From assembly GCF_002443255.2 (NCBI RefSeq), contig NW_019211459.1, positions 24,175,790-24,239,789 of the forward strand: a DNA stretch of 64,000 nucleotides, read 5' to 3'. Below are positions 11,901 through 25,741 of the stretch, piece after piece. A program made the position numbers and the translations under genes. The stretch is from Varroa destructor (lineage: Eukaryota; Arthropoda; Arachnida; Mesostigmata; Varroidae). Each line of letters begins with the position of its first letter. Position 1 is the first letter of the stretch. The notes under the pieces were generated by a model. It had not been told where the DNA came from. It ran no database searches and saw only the letters and a list, made by a program, of their open reading frames with translations.

Positions 11901-13348
11901 AAATTTGCACTGTATTAAAATTACGTTGAACGAAAGAAAATCAGCCTATAACGAGGTAATCAAATATGAGTTTTGTAGAGTTCTACTTGCTTAAACAATC
12001 ATTTTTATGTGTAATTGTTAGAACTAACGAGAGAAACGGTTTAAGTATATAGAGACAGCCATACGTATATTTCCTTATCTCGCGTGATCTTTCTCCGTCC
12101 TTTGAAAGAGGTCAGCTTACTGCATAGAACCTCATACTGGCCCAAAAGTGCTCGTCCTCAAAGCTTTGTTTAATCAACCACTCACGCAGGTTTATCGAAA
12201 TTGTAATAATCAATATTTTAGTTCCATACAAAATTCAAGTCTTACTAATACCCTGACAAAAACCGTCTGATACTCTGCTACTTTCACCGATGAAACATAA
12301 CTGCAGAGCTTGCTTATGGAAATAGGTCACGTGTTTTGCACAGTTATGACTGTATGTAAACTGCAGGCCTGTAAGTGCTTACCTGAACTATCAAGAACAA
12401 AGCAAATTATTCAAAAAAGCCAAAGCAGCCTTTTTTTTTTCATATATGACAAATACATATTAGCGCAAACGATAATACATTTTGCTATTCATTGCAGGCC
12501 CACCAATCCATAGGACGGTATTACAATAATGATTAAGGAAACTAGGCTTAGAAGCTAAAAAACGACTATTTAGAAAACCGATGTCAATTATTGTTGAGTA
12601 GAAAAATACAGCTGATCATCTTGAGATATTGATACGATACGTGCTATTTCTGTGTTTTAATGATACATCGTACATTGTGATAATTTGTTCTAAATAAGCT
12701 ATCCTGCCACTCAATAGGTTGAGAAGGGTTAATGTACGAACCTCCGGCATCGGTCGTCCTTATTTTTATGCTCTCAATTTAGCAACTTATGCCTAAAAAC
12801 TCATCACTCTAATATGAGCAACATACGAGAACTTGACCCTCGAAAAAAGTAAAGTTTCGAAATGACGACGCGTAAGTGCAATCGCGAAGCAACACCGAAA
12901 TCACTTTCACAATATCACGTTGCTACGCTCTGCTTCGGGTAATTGTATCATCCCTCACTACCAACAAATCAGAGTTTTTTTTTGCCCTGGCGTTATCTTC
13001 GTGAACTAAACTCTTCAGAAAATTTCTTTCGCGAATTGTCCGTTCCAAGCTTTTGCGTGCCCATACCTGAACGTCTGTTATCCGAAAATATGAGGATCGC
13101 TAACGCGTTCTGGCAATGAGATGAGAGTTAAAATTTCCGGAACCGTCCCTTTCCACGCCGGTGTAATGTAACCGCGCGGGCTTGTAAAAGTTATTTCAGG
13201 CTGAATGTATTTCCATTCCATTGTGAAATTTGTTTACTAAGTTTAAGGTACGGCATCATAGACGTCACTTTTGTCAGTCATCTGTATATAAAATAATTTA
13301 CATAAGCTCTGTTGGAGCGTACGCGCGTATTATTATACACGTATCGTA

Positions 13349-13367
13349 TAATAATAATAATAATAAT
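13349..13367. repeat. (AAT)n microsatellite
   Basis: About six AAT units in tandem. Confidence 0.85.
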
Positions 13368-16300
13368 GCTAATATTAATAACGCTTGTATCGTGACTCAT
13401 GTGCTTATTCTTCTATGTGGAACCTAATTGGCCTTCCTTTGCAGACGTACTTTTTTTTTTTCGAAATTTACGAAAAACAAATTTACATTGAAAAACCGAG
13501 ATAGTTTACAGGCATTAGCGTACAGGAAAGCCCTAGACTTCCATGACCTATGTAAGAATTAGTGTGTCAACTGATTGTCAGAGATTGTGGCTATCAAGTC
13601 ACAAGTAACAAATTACACTCACTGATTCTGAACCCCCTACTCAGGGGACGTAAAAAGGTCATTATTTGAAGGAGCTCCCGATACAACTCCATATTATGCT
13701 ATTGTACTTTAAGAGCCATCTGACTCCTCGAAATAACTCTGTTGTGTTAAATCATTCATGGATTACACATATATGACGGCTTTGAGATAAAGACTGCTTG
13801 CTACAAGAAATGGGCATGGATATTTCAATATTAATGAACGGTGTTCAAGGTTGCACGATATTATTGTATTACATTACATACACCTGTTCAAACTTCGACA
13901 ACAAGTTTTAACCCAAATAATGAGCATATCTACTTCTTAAAGGCGAGATCATTATTTTTATCATTTGGTTAGCACGGCTGTCATCTGAGCAAGCTAAAAT
14001 GAACCTACTTATCGGCGAGTCTCCTATTTTCCTCAGCCCATACTTCACTCACTCGACTCGTTCGAAAACCACTCATCTTCCCTGATAGCATAAGATACAA
14101 TGTTGCATTTGAAGAAACTACACTCGATGCATTCCACATTGAGCTATAATGACAGAATATCATGATTCTATGCTGAGATAGTAATTCAGGACACAGCACA
14201 GATGCTGCTATTCTATCGAATTGACCAATATATTTCTCACCGCCTCATAAGGCTACTTCATTTCGAGGTTCGCCATTGTGATGAGCTTCGTAATTTGCCA
14301 TATAAGAGTTGTAAAGGGATAGACCGCATGTAATAGCATAATAAATTAGGTCGACTGGTGCGGGGATTTAATCGTATCATGGCTTCCTCTGTCTGTCATT
14401 AAATGAACAATGCCTTCGCTAATGTAAGTGTGGTGACCCCCCCCCCCAGTTAGGAGATCGGATATTTCAATCTGGGAGTATTTTCCTCACCATGATAGAC
14501 TGTGTAGCAGTACACGTTGATTTCAAAATTATAAGTAGTTCAAGCTTGCCTACTTGTATGCTATACGTTGAGCTAACCTATCACTTTTGTAACATACGAC
14601 TTCTTAGTTTATCTTATAAGGCGTTATTGTGCATAGATAAAAGCTTATTTGCTGTGTTTCGAATTTAATAAATTTTCATCAGGTATTGGCTTACAAGACG
14701 CGCATAGGCCTATCAGATGCGAACTAGGCCTGCACTAAATATGATGAGGTTATCGACAAAAACGACGACACCGAAAATCGTGTGTATGCAAAGCGTATAT
14801 AAAAGAGCCATGATTGTAAGTATAGATTTTAATGCAGTTCGTCATATTATGATTACTGGTTGGTATGATGTAACGATTTAGACAATTGCGTGTACCGCAC
14901 GTGCTACTTGCACTTTCACGTATTCCTTATTATGACCAACGGTAAATTACGTTAACGCTAAATTATCGGCATTTTGGTGTTTTCCGACATCAGCGCCGAC
15001 TTCCTATGCACCGCTCGCAGATGAATGATCCGTTTCACTTTCCAACTAAAGTTTATTAAAGGTGTGACAGACTAGATGAAGATGGTTAGTACAGAAAAGC
15101 AATCTGAATAGTTCCGATCGTGGGAAGTGCAGACGCGGATATCGGCCGTCCAGTGCGATGATCCCATGCAACAGTCACTGCTCACTATACCGCGAGGTCG
15201 TGCACGTAGTTATGTATATGATATTGGAAAGCAGAGGAATCGTGAGAGCAGGCAATTTCTCGTTGGTGCTGATATAGTTGCTTTCGGAAGGAAATTGCTC
15301 ATATTTACAAATAGTATTGTCGAAAAAAAGCGAGCCAAGACAGAGAAATCGGTCGCTAAATTGTCGGAAGCAGCGATGTGAGCTGAGAAGGACAACTGGA
15401 AATCAGCTACTCTCCTCGCAGTCACCGTGCGCTGTTTATGTGCCTTCTACATGTAGAACATATTCGTGAATTAAGTTGAAGTAAAAATCAACCAAATCAA
15501 GAAAATCGGATCGACTGTTGTAGATTCAGGTTCTTGTCGCCTCGGTGATTTTTTTTTTCTGTTTGCTTAAACTTAATAAGGTGGCCTGTTCTGTCAGGAT
15601 TGGCACTTACAAAATAGGATGTTTCTCGTTTTTCTCAGCAGTACTTCAACTTGACTAGTTCGACTATTGCGTATGGGCAAACTTTTTTCGTCGATTGGAG
15701 TATCAATACTTTTCCTGTGCGCGACTCCGGCGATTTATTCGAATGCTAAAAAGTAATATATTTGCCTATGATGAAAAAATACACATATATGAGTCTATAA
15801 AGACTCGATAGGAGTACAATTTGAACTTGCATCTAGATTATAGATTTCTTTAGTTCTCTTTGCCTTCGAATAAAATTAAAAAACCTCCAGTTACAAATTG
15901 CTGTCGATATTTCTAGTGTTAAAAGAAACCTGTTCCTCCATTCCTTATGAACAAAACGTATGAGTCCAATTAACTGAATAATCTTATTTAAACAGGTGTA
16001 TGTTTGCTATAAACCATAGCTTAGACCACAGCTTCAACCCATCTATGTACATAGCTTGTATGTTTATCGAAGCTAAGTGCTCAAATATTTTACAATATAA
16101 TACGCTACAACGGACATACATTTTGGCAGTACAGACATAGATGCCTGCTTGCGTACTTCCACAATTAATCATCTAGGCATTTCAGTTAACTGTGGTCATA
16201 TTGGGGTGACTATGCTCTCCTGTACACTGAGAGGTACGTTGCTTTGGCGAGACAAGCGTCGTCTACCGTACGCGCTCTGTCATTATCCGTTCCTGGGTCT

Positions 16301-19300
16301 TCCCAGAGCTAGACAAATATATATACGTAAATGGGATTGGGCACGGCGCCAGGTGTGAATGTGCTCTTAAATCAACTAACGGCTTCGGCCAACAGGACGT
16401 CCAGTATAGCGACAACAATTCGTATCGTCTATTGCATGGAGATATCAATGTGAAATATTAAACTAGCGGCAGCCATCCGACTATCGGACACAAGATGCTG
16501 AAATCATTCTTCGACAACAATGAAGCCACACTAGGATTGAGTGGAGAATCTCGTAGCCGATTGGGAAGAAAATAGAGGTATAATTCCTCTTATAACAAAG
16601 CCATTTGATGCATATTGCAGTGAGCCGTGATTGCGGTGCGTTCTATTGGTATAGGATCCAAAGCTCTACATCAACATCACTGTGTTAGACAGACGAAGTG
16701 CACGGATCCAATAGAACTTAGCCAAGAGCGTTTGTCGATAGTGAACTCGAAACCGCTGTCGTCACCATCAAAGACTACGTTGTACTATATGCTACATGAC
16801 CTTACGTACCTTGTGATGCACCCGAACGTCTGAAACGTAAAATTGAGCCGCGTAAGAAAGAAAAAACGTTTCCGGGTTCATATTTGCGTAAGCAGCTCAA
16901 ATTAGTGAATATGATCCGTTAAATTAACAATATTATATATATATATTAATTGTCGATAATATCGGAATTTTTAAAACGAGTCAAACGGTAATTGCGACCG
17001 TAATGTAGAAACGAGGTTGAATGCCCTAAATTTGTGTACCCATCCTGGTTCTCCCTTTGGTTTAAAATTTACAGATAGGTTATTCAATGTATGTGTCAAA
17101 TAAAATAGATGTGATGCACCGTTTTCAGGTTTCGAACAAACGAATATCCATTTTCAAAAATAATAGCCCCTGACAATGTGATATCACTTAATTGTCGAGG
17201 AGAGCCTGGTAAAGTATGTTGTCCGATTTTATTGATGTGTTTGAAACAATCGCAGAGTAGCAAGTAGTCGTATAAACGTCAGAAACACCCAACTTGTTTT
17301 ACAAACTTCGTAGAAGTAAAGCTTTTTTTTTTTTTTGAAATTCGGTCAGAGTTTTTTTTATTACATTCAAAACGACGGCTTATGCAGACACATTAAATGA
17401 ATGCGCCGTATATTTTTGTTGTAGCAACTAGCTATCATTACTGTAACACAAACCTGCATAGGTCTCGGACTGTACGTATATGAAATTAGTTTACTTGACT
17501 TAGTTTTTCATTTTTCGTAATAATAACAATTTGCATATTGCTTATTTTCTCAACTTATCAAGCCGGCAAACTTTTTCGTAGTTCATGTTAAACAATGAAA
17601 TCATTATTATAGCTGTGGTCATGCAGGGAACTATCCGTCTGATGGAAAGCATACCCGGATACTCGAAACGTAGGTTTTTGATGATCACACGAAACAGGTG
17701 ATTCCGGAAAATCGTTGACGAAGTAAAGAGATTTAAAAGGCGAGAACAAACATTTCGCATGACACTTGTCGACTTACTTACTTACACCTTCTCCATTCTG
17801 CCGGTTACAAAATATCAGTGCTTATATTTAAGTACGGCAGCCCATGCTCCGTTCAGGAATTCGAAGTTATCCACGAGTTAAGAAGAAGACTCTGCGCTTT
17901 TGTCGATATGCATCTAAAGCTGTAGCCGTTCCAAGAGTACAGGAAGTATATTCATCATGTCTGGTTTCTCAGCATCAAAATAGCATAATTCAAATAATTT
18001 CCATTATATCCAGGAACCTAAATGCTCATTTAGGTTAGTAAAATATTTTACAACTTATGATTCATAATATAGTTCCTTTCATATAAGCTGCTATACTACT
18101 GGAAATCAAAAGGTATGTGAGGTGCAGGGACAGCAAGTGCTCAGCTGCCCACAAGAATTAAGCGGCGTACTGTAGATATCAGGCATTTCTTTAATTTTTG
18201 CGAAAAACAATTGTAACCCGTGGATCAATTATCTTTTTGCTAGTGACATCGCCGGCATAGCACATTAACTGAACAAACTTTAGCCATCATGTGCAGGGGT
18301 AACAGATGGAGGTATATAAGAAAATTGCACTATGTGGTGTCTCATGGGCCCACCAATGCACATCATGCGAGTTAAATATGACATTCATAGTGAAGGTAAA
18401 GGGAATAAGTGAATGTAGTTGGGTTACATTTTAATTAAAAAAATCAACGACAGAACTCTACACACAGCGATATCTTGTATTGATTGCGACAAAATTATAG
18501 GAACGGATGGACTCCGAGTAGTTCAAATAAATAATTTATCCTTCAAACTATTCTTACGTAACCTTATTTAAATTATACTGTAGCATTGTGAGTTAACCTA
18601 GAGAACTGTCCCATTAAAATTCGGAAGAAAAACCTAATTTGTGAACTTCGCGGTGCACCCTTAGATGTACAATGCAAGAACAACCTTCCGCACATTTACC
18701 AACATGATTTAAAAAGGTCAACATCTGAGAACGATTCTCTTTCTGAGAAACTTTTAATCGGCGTTGTTTCTTTTTAACAGAAGGTGAAACTTTGCATCAC
18801 ACTGTTCCTTTCCTAAGAATGACATAACAAGTTCAAAACAAAACATTCGTCTATGGCTTTTCTATTCACTGCTCGCCGTCGATTCATTTCAATGACTAGT
18901 TGTTATAATCCCGCTAGTTGTTGACAGTAGAGCTCCGAATCAATTGTTTTGTCAGCGGCAGCAGAAACTCATAATGCATCGTCTGCTTTGGCGTCAGGCT
19001 GGGCTGTACCACCGGTTGTAAAGCACTTTTCTATTACATCATCACAGCACAATATTGTCATATGTGATTTCAATATTCCTCACCGATAATCAACTGCTTT
19101 AGGAATGACTCAATTACGTTAGCTTTATAAAGAGTTGTACAGATGGTAATACGTTTGAATAGATACTTCTGCATCGATTCGTCTGCCAGGTAAACATTGA
19201 GGTAATTAGTTTTTCAATAGTTCAAAACTTCTCGGTGGTCGATATTTAGCTTCTTATCATTGTCATGGCTATTCACGTGCCGCTCAACTCTCGCGATGAA

Positions 19301-20879
19301 CCTTTTCGGAAGTTGGCCGACCAGTACGAAAAGTGTATTTTACACAAAAATTTTCAGAATGGAAGTGGCAGTAGCATGTTTGGGCCATTTCGCTTGATAA
19401 TGCATCTTGATCATAAACACATCGCAAACCTTTTTATGTGCCCGAGCAGATTTTGTGCCAATATCGTAATATACAGCTAAATTTTTCAGAAATATCAGTC
19501 ATCTTTAGGGCACTTTTTCTTAAGAAAGTCTCAAATGAAGATATTCTAAAAAATATCAGCACACCTACTACTGCTCCAGATCTCAGCTTTTAAGTGACAG
19601 CGCTGACTCAGTGTAACTTGAATATGATTTATCTATCTAGAAAAACGGTCGATACATTTTCGACAGCCTAACTTAACGTAAAGCTCTGGCATTGTTGTAC
19701 TTGTGTGGTTATGTATCAAGGATCAACCTTGATGTACACAGACTGGAATATATTGTTTTTATTTCACTTCTATTTGAGGTGAGCAACAATGAGATTAATA
19801 TCATTATTGTTGAGTTTCTGGCAAGCTTAATAGCAAGTAGCGTTAATAAGCCGGAAGCAATGCTTAATAATGATAATAATTAATTTTTCACCTAATAGGC
19901 GCACTTTTCAGTCCATACATTCTTATTCTCTAATGCGAGTACAGATTTAACATGTTCATGTACTAGTAGTGTGATAATCATGTAAATATTGTGTGGCGAG
20001 AAAAACAAACCAGAACAACGTACAGCCGTCTAAGCCGAGCTAGCTTCAAGTGACGGATGCGATTCGAGCGCCGGTCCTAGCGGGTTTGAGAAGCCGCGCG
20101 AAACAATCAGGATGTCATTAATCGAACGTTATATCCAGAGACGTATCACGCATTTCGCTTCCAGTAATAATTTGCTCATCGTAAATTTCCACACGAAATC
20201 ACAGAATTGCTTTTTTTTTGTTAACAATCTATTCAAATGTTGAAGCATACAGTTTGCAGTCGCTGGACGCAATAGATACAACAAATCAAATAGCTACTAA
20301 CAGCGGAGTAAATAAACGAAGTATTTGTATGGCGTCCTCAACACCAATCGATTAATCCGAGTGTTACTACGACATCTGCCTGGAGCACTATTTTGTTCTG
20401 ACATTTCCTATTTGTCTATCTGGACCCGTTCTACATGTCTGGCTTGTGGCGACTGGCGTAGGCGTGCAGCCTCTAGCATACACGAACCGATAAGCGTTAC
20501 CAGAACAAGCTATACGTACAGATATGCAGGAAAGGATCTTATGAATTTCCATCAGTTTGCTTAAGCGTTATGGATGCTAATGTTCCATCAGATGTATGGT
20601 ATACTCGGCAATCTTAAAAAGAAATTACATGAGGCGTAAATGGAAAAGACTAGATTTGTTAAGGTACGAAAGGTATATATATATATATATTAGCGTTGGA
20701 AGTGAATTAATCTCGAACTTGGGTACCTCTATACTTTTAACTTATGCTTCCATAACAATGTTTAGTATGATGTATTTAATACGGTTTAAAAAAAAACAAT
20801 GTTTTTTTTCAGGATGCAGAATTAAAATTCGTTTGGCAGATCCATCAGACTAGCAGTTTGCGCTAACAGAAATATATTT

Positions 20880-20917
20880 ATAGGGTGCACAGACATTAGA
20901 ATGCCTCTGCACCCTAT
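20880..20917. repeat. Short inverted repeat (10-bp perfect arms)
   Basis: ATAGGGTGCA at 20880-20889 pairs with TGCACCCTAT at 20908-20917, with partial pairing further in. Possible hairpin; no function assigned. Confidence 0.6.
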
Positions 20918-22788
20918 TTATACAAATACCCTGGATTTATATCAGTTGTCTCATATCCTAAGCGTTATAGAAGTGCCCGCACGACTTGCCATAGACTTCC
21001 ATAATCAGTTTCGTTACACAAAAGCAAAAAGACTTTAGAAAAACATCTTGGAATAATAGCGTTTCACATTCAGTTTTCGTTTTAAAGTTCTCTGTTGAAT
21101 TAATGTACAGAAGCACATTTATGAGTTGCCTTTCTCAAGCAACAATGATGGTTGGTGTGATAAAGCACCATGCCAAAAATGCGATTTCGATACCATACCA
21201 TTTACCATTACCTAGACAGATCTTCTGCTCAGAACAAAAAATTGAAAACGTTTCCTATTTAAAGAAATCTCCACGGCTCACTCGTGTTTCTCCGATATAA
21301 ACCGTATTATAGTTGGAGTGAAGGCAATATTCTATGAAACTGGATTCAACTATACGCCACTTACTTTCCCTGTCTCTAGTCGCTAAAAACTGTGGTTCCG
21401 ACGTGGGCACTTCTGAAACGGACGCGGAGAGAGGCTTGTCCGATGACCACAAACAGCAACTAAATCTAATGTAAATAATAAGCACGAAAGGGTACGAAAT
21501 AATTCAACAGACCACGATCTTTTCGAACAGAACCTACATTTATCATTCATATCGATATGGGTAGAACTGGAGATGTTCTACAAACATCACCTGGATTTGT
21601 ATATCAATTATACAAGATATTCTATAGTATCGAAATGCTTCTAAAATGATTTTTACCAATATACTTCATGGTCAAGTGCTAGATAGTAAACACATCCTCC
21701 TTGTTCCTTGGTCACAGTTAAAGAAACGCAATTCACTTCCGCGAAATATCTATGCGATTATTATTTATAGCCAAGCGACTGAAAAGCCCAATGCATGCCA
21801 TTAGTGCTCCTCGGCGGCGGCAAATCGAACCAGCTCGTCTCTAAAGATCCATTCTATTACCTGCCAATAGAACAAAGCTGATCTGATATGACGTCAAGTG
21901 GAAAATAAAGAGGGTGAATAACAAACTGGCTGCTTATGGCCAATGGCTTTCGTTTGCAGGCCGGAAACGGCATGTCTGTCATATATTCGCGATTATGTTT
22001 TCAGATACCTTTCGTGTTTCTCTTTTTTAATGAATCGTAGTATATTAGCTTCTGCGCAAATCATCTATGTAGCATTTATATATATATATATATGGGCACC
22101 GAACTAAAGATCACAGCTTGTCCAATAATTAGCACTTTACTAACGGCTAAACACTGACCGACCTTTACTGACAGGCACAGGACAAAGATTTTTACTTTTA
22201 GACCCCTGAGAAGAACAACGTCGAAATATTCTCCAATAATTGAGCACACAGTGCACGCACTTTACGGAAATCATATGACTGACCCAGTGGCACAATCTGA
22301 ATAATCCTTTGTTACACGACACATACTTTGGCTCTGTTCCACGGGTGGAGCAGCTCTATATGACGTCTACCACGAAAGCGTCATAGAAGTGATCGCACGA
22401 CTAGCCAGAACCAATGAGACGAATCACAAAGATTTTGTTGTTAAAAAAACCGCTTCGCGCACGGTTAAGCATTGGATGGACGAGGGGTAGTGTATGATAC
22501 AGCAGCTGATAATACCTGTGTAACGAAAATTCGGAGCAATTAAAGGTTCTCATATGTTATAACAAACGGATAATGATGATACATACGGCAGTTGCAGCAA
22601 AAACAGAACAATCTCATGCACTCTAACAGACATCTATAGAAATGGGAATTATATAAGGGATATTTGCTCGACTAGCTTTAAGTTCAGATTTATCAGGTAA
22701 AAATCTGGACCCATTTGTGCCAAAACGCTCTTTCCTTCGGTAAGCTAATGGCCTTTGCCTGGCATGACAGAATCGCAACTACAGTTTC

Positions 22789-22819
22789 TGCTGTATTTCT
22801 GTCTTCAAGGGTAACTGTT
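22789..22819 (+). repeat. 31-bp direct repeat, copy 1
   Basis: The 31 bases starting TGCTGTATTTCTGTC occur again exactly at 23654-23684. Identity stops abruptly on both sides, so this is a short exact duplication rather than the visible core of a long repeat. Confidence 0.9.
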
Positions 22820-23653
22820 TCATGCTGTAATTAAACATGTTATAGTGTGATAACCCTAACGTCACAGATTACGTCACAAACCTGCAGAGGTGCAGGTTTT
22901 CTGAAACTTTGCACTCTTAGCCTTGAAAGTGTTCGGTAATCTAGTACGGTCCTCTGCCGTACGGTTTAACATAAGGCTGCCAAAGTATTAGTCCGTTATT
23001 CGTTACAAAGCCCCTCCAAAGTGGTGCAATGCAGACGTTGATCTGCTGCATTGATAACTGATTAGCGTCGGTCCGCCTTAGGAGGTTCAGGCAGTTTTTG
23101 GGGCACGTCTATGCAGTTGAAACAAACACCATCGATTTCAATAGGGATATGGATTGAGAATTCCAATGTTTTTTTTTTTTCATAGAACCTGTATACAAGC
23201 ATCAGGTATGCTGACCACAAGTGTATCAACAGGTGACTAAACCACCCCCTGAACCTTCGAAGGTTAACAAGGTCGACTTCCTGGCAATTCAAAGGCTCAG
23301 TTCTGCTATAGTCTCATACATTTATGTCACTACTGAATGTGTATAGTAGTTACTTAGCTTTCACATGTCTACTATTTGTGCTTTGAAACAGCTGTTAGTC
23401 TGGAAATTTTCAATTTATTAACCACGAACATCGCTACGTCGAGTCTCGCTAACTGGATGCTGCACGATTTGCACGAATAAAAATAAAAAGTCCAAGTTAC
23501 TTATAAACGTATTGATTTCAGCCCAAACCCGAAAGCTCATTACGGCCAGTTAAATACAAATTAGATGTTGAACGGTAACAGCAGACGTAAAAGTCGAACC
23601 AATTTTTGGTTATGATACAAACAGGAATTATTTTATATGTTCATCTGAGTTTT

Positions 23654-23684
23654 TGCTGTATTTCTGTCTTCAAGGGTAACTGTT
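23654..23684 (+). repeat. 31-bp direct repeat, copy 2
   Basis: Exact copy of 22789-22819, 865 bases downstream in the same orientation. Confidence 0.9.
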
Positions 23685-25328
23685 ATAACACCATCACGCA
23701 GATTAGTTTTACCCTGTGTGTTTATGCTGCTATGTTCCCTCTTGGCGAGGGTTCACAAGAATGCCACAAGTACTTTCAGTCTATAATGACGAAAAAAAAA
23801 AAGATTTTTTGAAAGTAAAATATAATCTGATGTACCATCTAGATATTTTACACTAGTCAGTGTTTCGACTCGGCTACAAAATAAAAAGCTTTGTTTATCG
23901 CTATTTCAGATTTTTCAGATTTATAAAATAACCACTTTTATAGCCACTATAGATTATTGCTCGAAAGATGACGATTGTTAAGTGTTATTTATCTTGTGCC
24001 CAGCACTGTTTGAACACAAAAACAGATTGAACTTTCTTATTGAGAGCTTTCAAAACGAAACATTTTGATTTCATAATAAAGTACATATAAAAATAATTCT
24101 CTTTATTCGTATAAATTTTACTTACTAGGCAGATTCATTAGGCAGTTGTCAAAAGAGCCTAGAAGCCCGTCCACAACATACATACATGCATGTACGTTCT
24201 GCATACGTATAGCTACTCCTCTGCACGTTACGAGTACACAGTAAATGATTACCTGCTGTGTTGAGCATAGAGGATTAATCCAATTTCAAGCGTTTGACTT
24301 GCCAAGTCAAAATCAGCCATATCGTACCAGAGCGGACAATTTGTAGATGAACAAATTGTATTGTGATTAGTTAGCTACTAGTATAATAGGGTTTTGCAAG
24401 CAAGCTAACTTCATCCCGTCGAAACTGTATAACGTTACGAACGTGTTACTGACAATACAGCCAGATTAGTTGTAGAAATTCGACCTCGTCGCTCCTAATT
24501 TTCACTTCGCCACCCTTCGAATATAATAAGATCCGAGACACTCAATGAAATAATGGGAAAACAGCTAAGACAACTAATGAGTATATGAGGTTTATGCATC
24601 GATGGCTAGAAAATGAGGTTTCACAAGTTGCCGCCATAATAATTAATTCGAACGGCGGCAGAAGAACTTTCTAATGATTGAATTTATATTCTTTTTGTAC
24701 TAACACTTGAAACTTTACGACCGCCCTGCGTGCATAGCCTTGCAATACTGCACAATGTAGGCTAAGATACGGAACTAAACATAATGGCTGTTGCTTATTG
24801 CTAATTATAAATGACCGTACGAGGAGTCATCATTTTTTCCAATGAAATATCGAAGTTATTCGAATTAGCTGGCTTATGAAAGCGCTATCACAAACACCAA
24901 CGGGACCTATTCTTTTGACAGCCATGTTTTGTCATCACTAGTTATATTTTCGTTAGCTGGCGATCTGGCTTACTGCTTACTATTGGTTAATGATGTTTGA
25001 TATATCAGGCTATCTTTAAAAGAGGAATGGAAAATTAGGCTCTCATTTGTAACTATCTAAACGATAAGGACAGTTGGCCCCGTTATGTCGGTGTGTTTCT
25101 TCGAAAGTAGTAGCTACAAACCTTATCAAAAGTTGATTTGTTTACATGTTCTAGTTATTGTCTAATCGCTTAGAGCTGACCGATCTTACTTGAAACACTA
25201 CTCATGCAGGACACGTCCATAACCAATGACCTCATTTCCTGACAAACCGCTGGGAGAAAGACACTACTGGCAAGATAGCATTTTTCACTATATTCAATGA
25301 TCGACCGTATGTGTCTCGGAGCTAAAAC

Positions 25329-25330
<2 letters not shown>

Positions 25331-25358
<28 letters not shown>
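25331..25358. repeat. (GT)n microsatellite
   Basis: Fourteen uninterrupted GT units. Confidence 0.95.
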
Positions 25359-25359
<1 letters not shown>

Positions 25360-25741
25360 CTTATGTATGTGTACATATGTATACTATCCACTAACTCTGC
25401 ATTGAATTCGATTCAAGTAAGCTAAGAGCTGTTGTGTGCCGATTAGCTGAGATATCACTCAATCGCCAAATGAAACTTGAGGGCATTGGAACGGCGCAAT
25501 ACGCTGACTATCTGCGTTGGGTATTTTCATAGAGTTCTGTGGTACCATTCTATGTAACAACCAAAGCAATCAGTTTAATTTCTGTAAATGCCAATAACGA
25601 GTATTTGCACGTTGCCCCATGTTGTTTTCCTAAACTTTAGCTCATAGTTCTTCGAACGAACACGCTATCACCATTACTTATTGTCTTCTGAAAATACTGG
25701 GGCAATTTGACAACAAGTACATTGATCAATAGGCAAAATGT

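Larger units (their letters stand above)
11901..25741. other. Long stretch without a supported gene
   Basis: AT-rich DNA with many 60-85 codon open frames, none with a recognisable family or a convincing splice chain. The best-looking ones are the minus-strand frame around 13095-12915 and the plus-strand frame at 19265-19480, which begins MAIHVPLNSRDEP after a reasonable ATG context. Neither has a partner exon that I could confirm. It contains the repeats listed separately. Confidence 0.4.

Noticed and set aside
10873..13095. Chain of minus-strand exons (near 13.0, 12.1, 11.8, 11.4, 11.1 and 10.9 kb) that looked like one gene
   Set aside because: Several joins were phase-compatible, but the 11.1-kb piece overlaps the inferred troponin I start (ATG GAT GAA, donor GTGAGT), some acceptors were poor, and no piece resembled a known family. 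The open lengths are within chance.
22877..22903. GC hairpin followed by T residues, resembling a bacterial terminator
   Set aside because: The host is clearly eukaryotic, so a rho-independent terminator is meaningless here; a 9-bp stem arises by chance.
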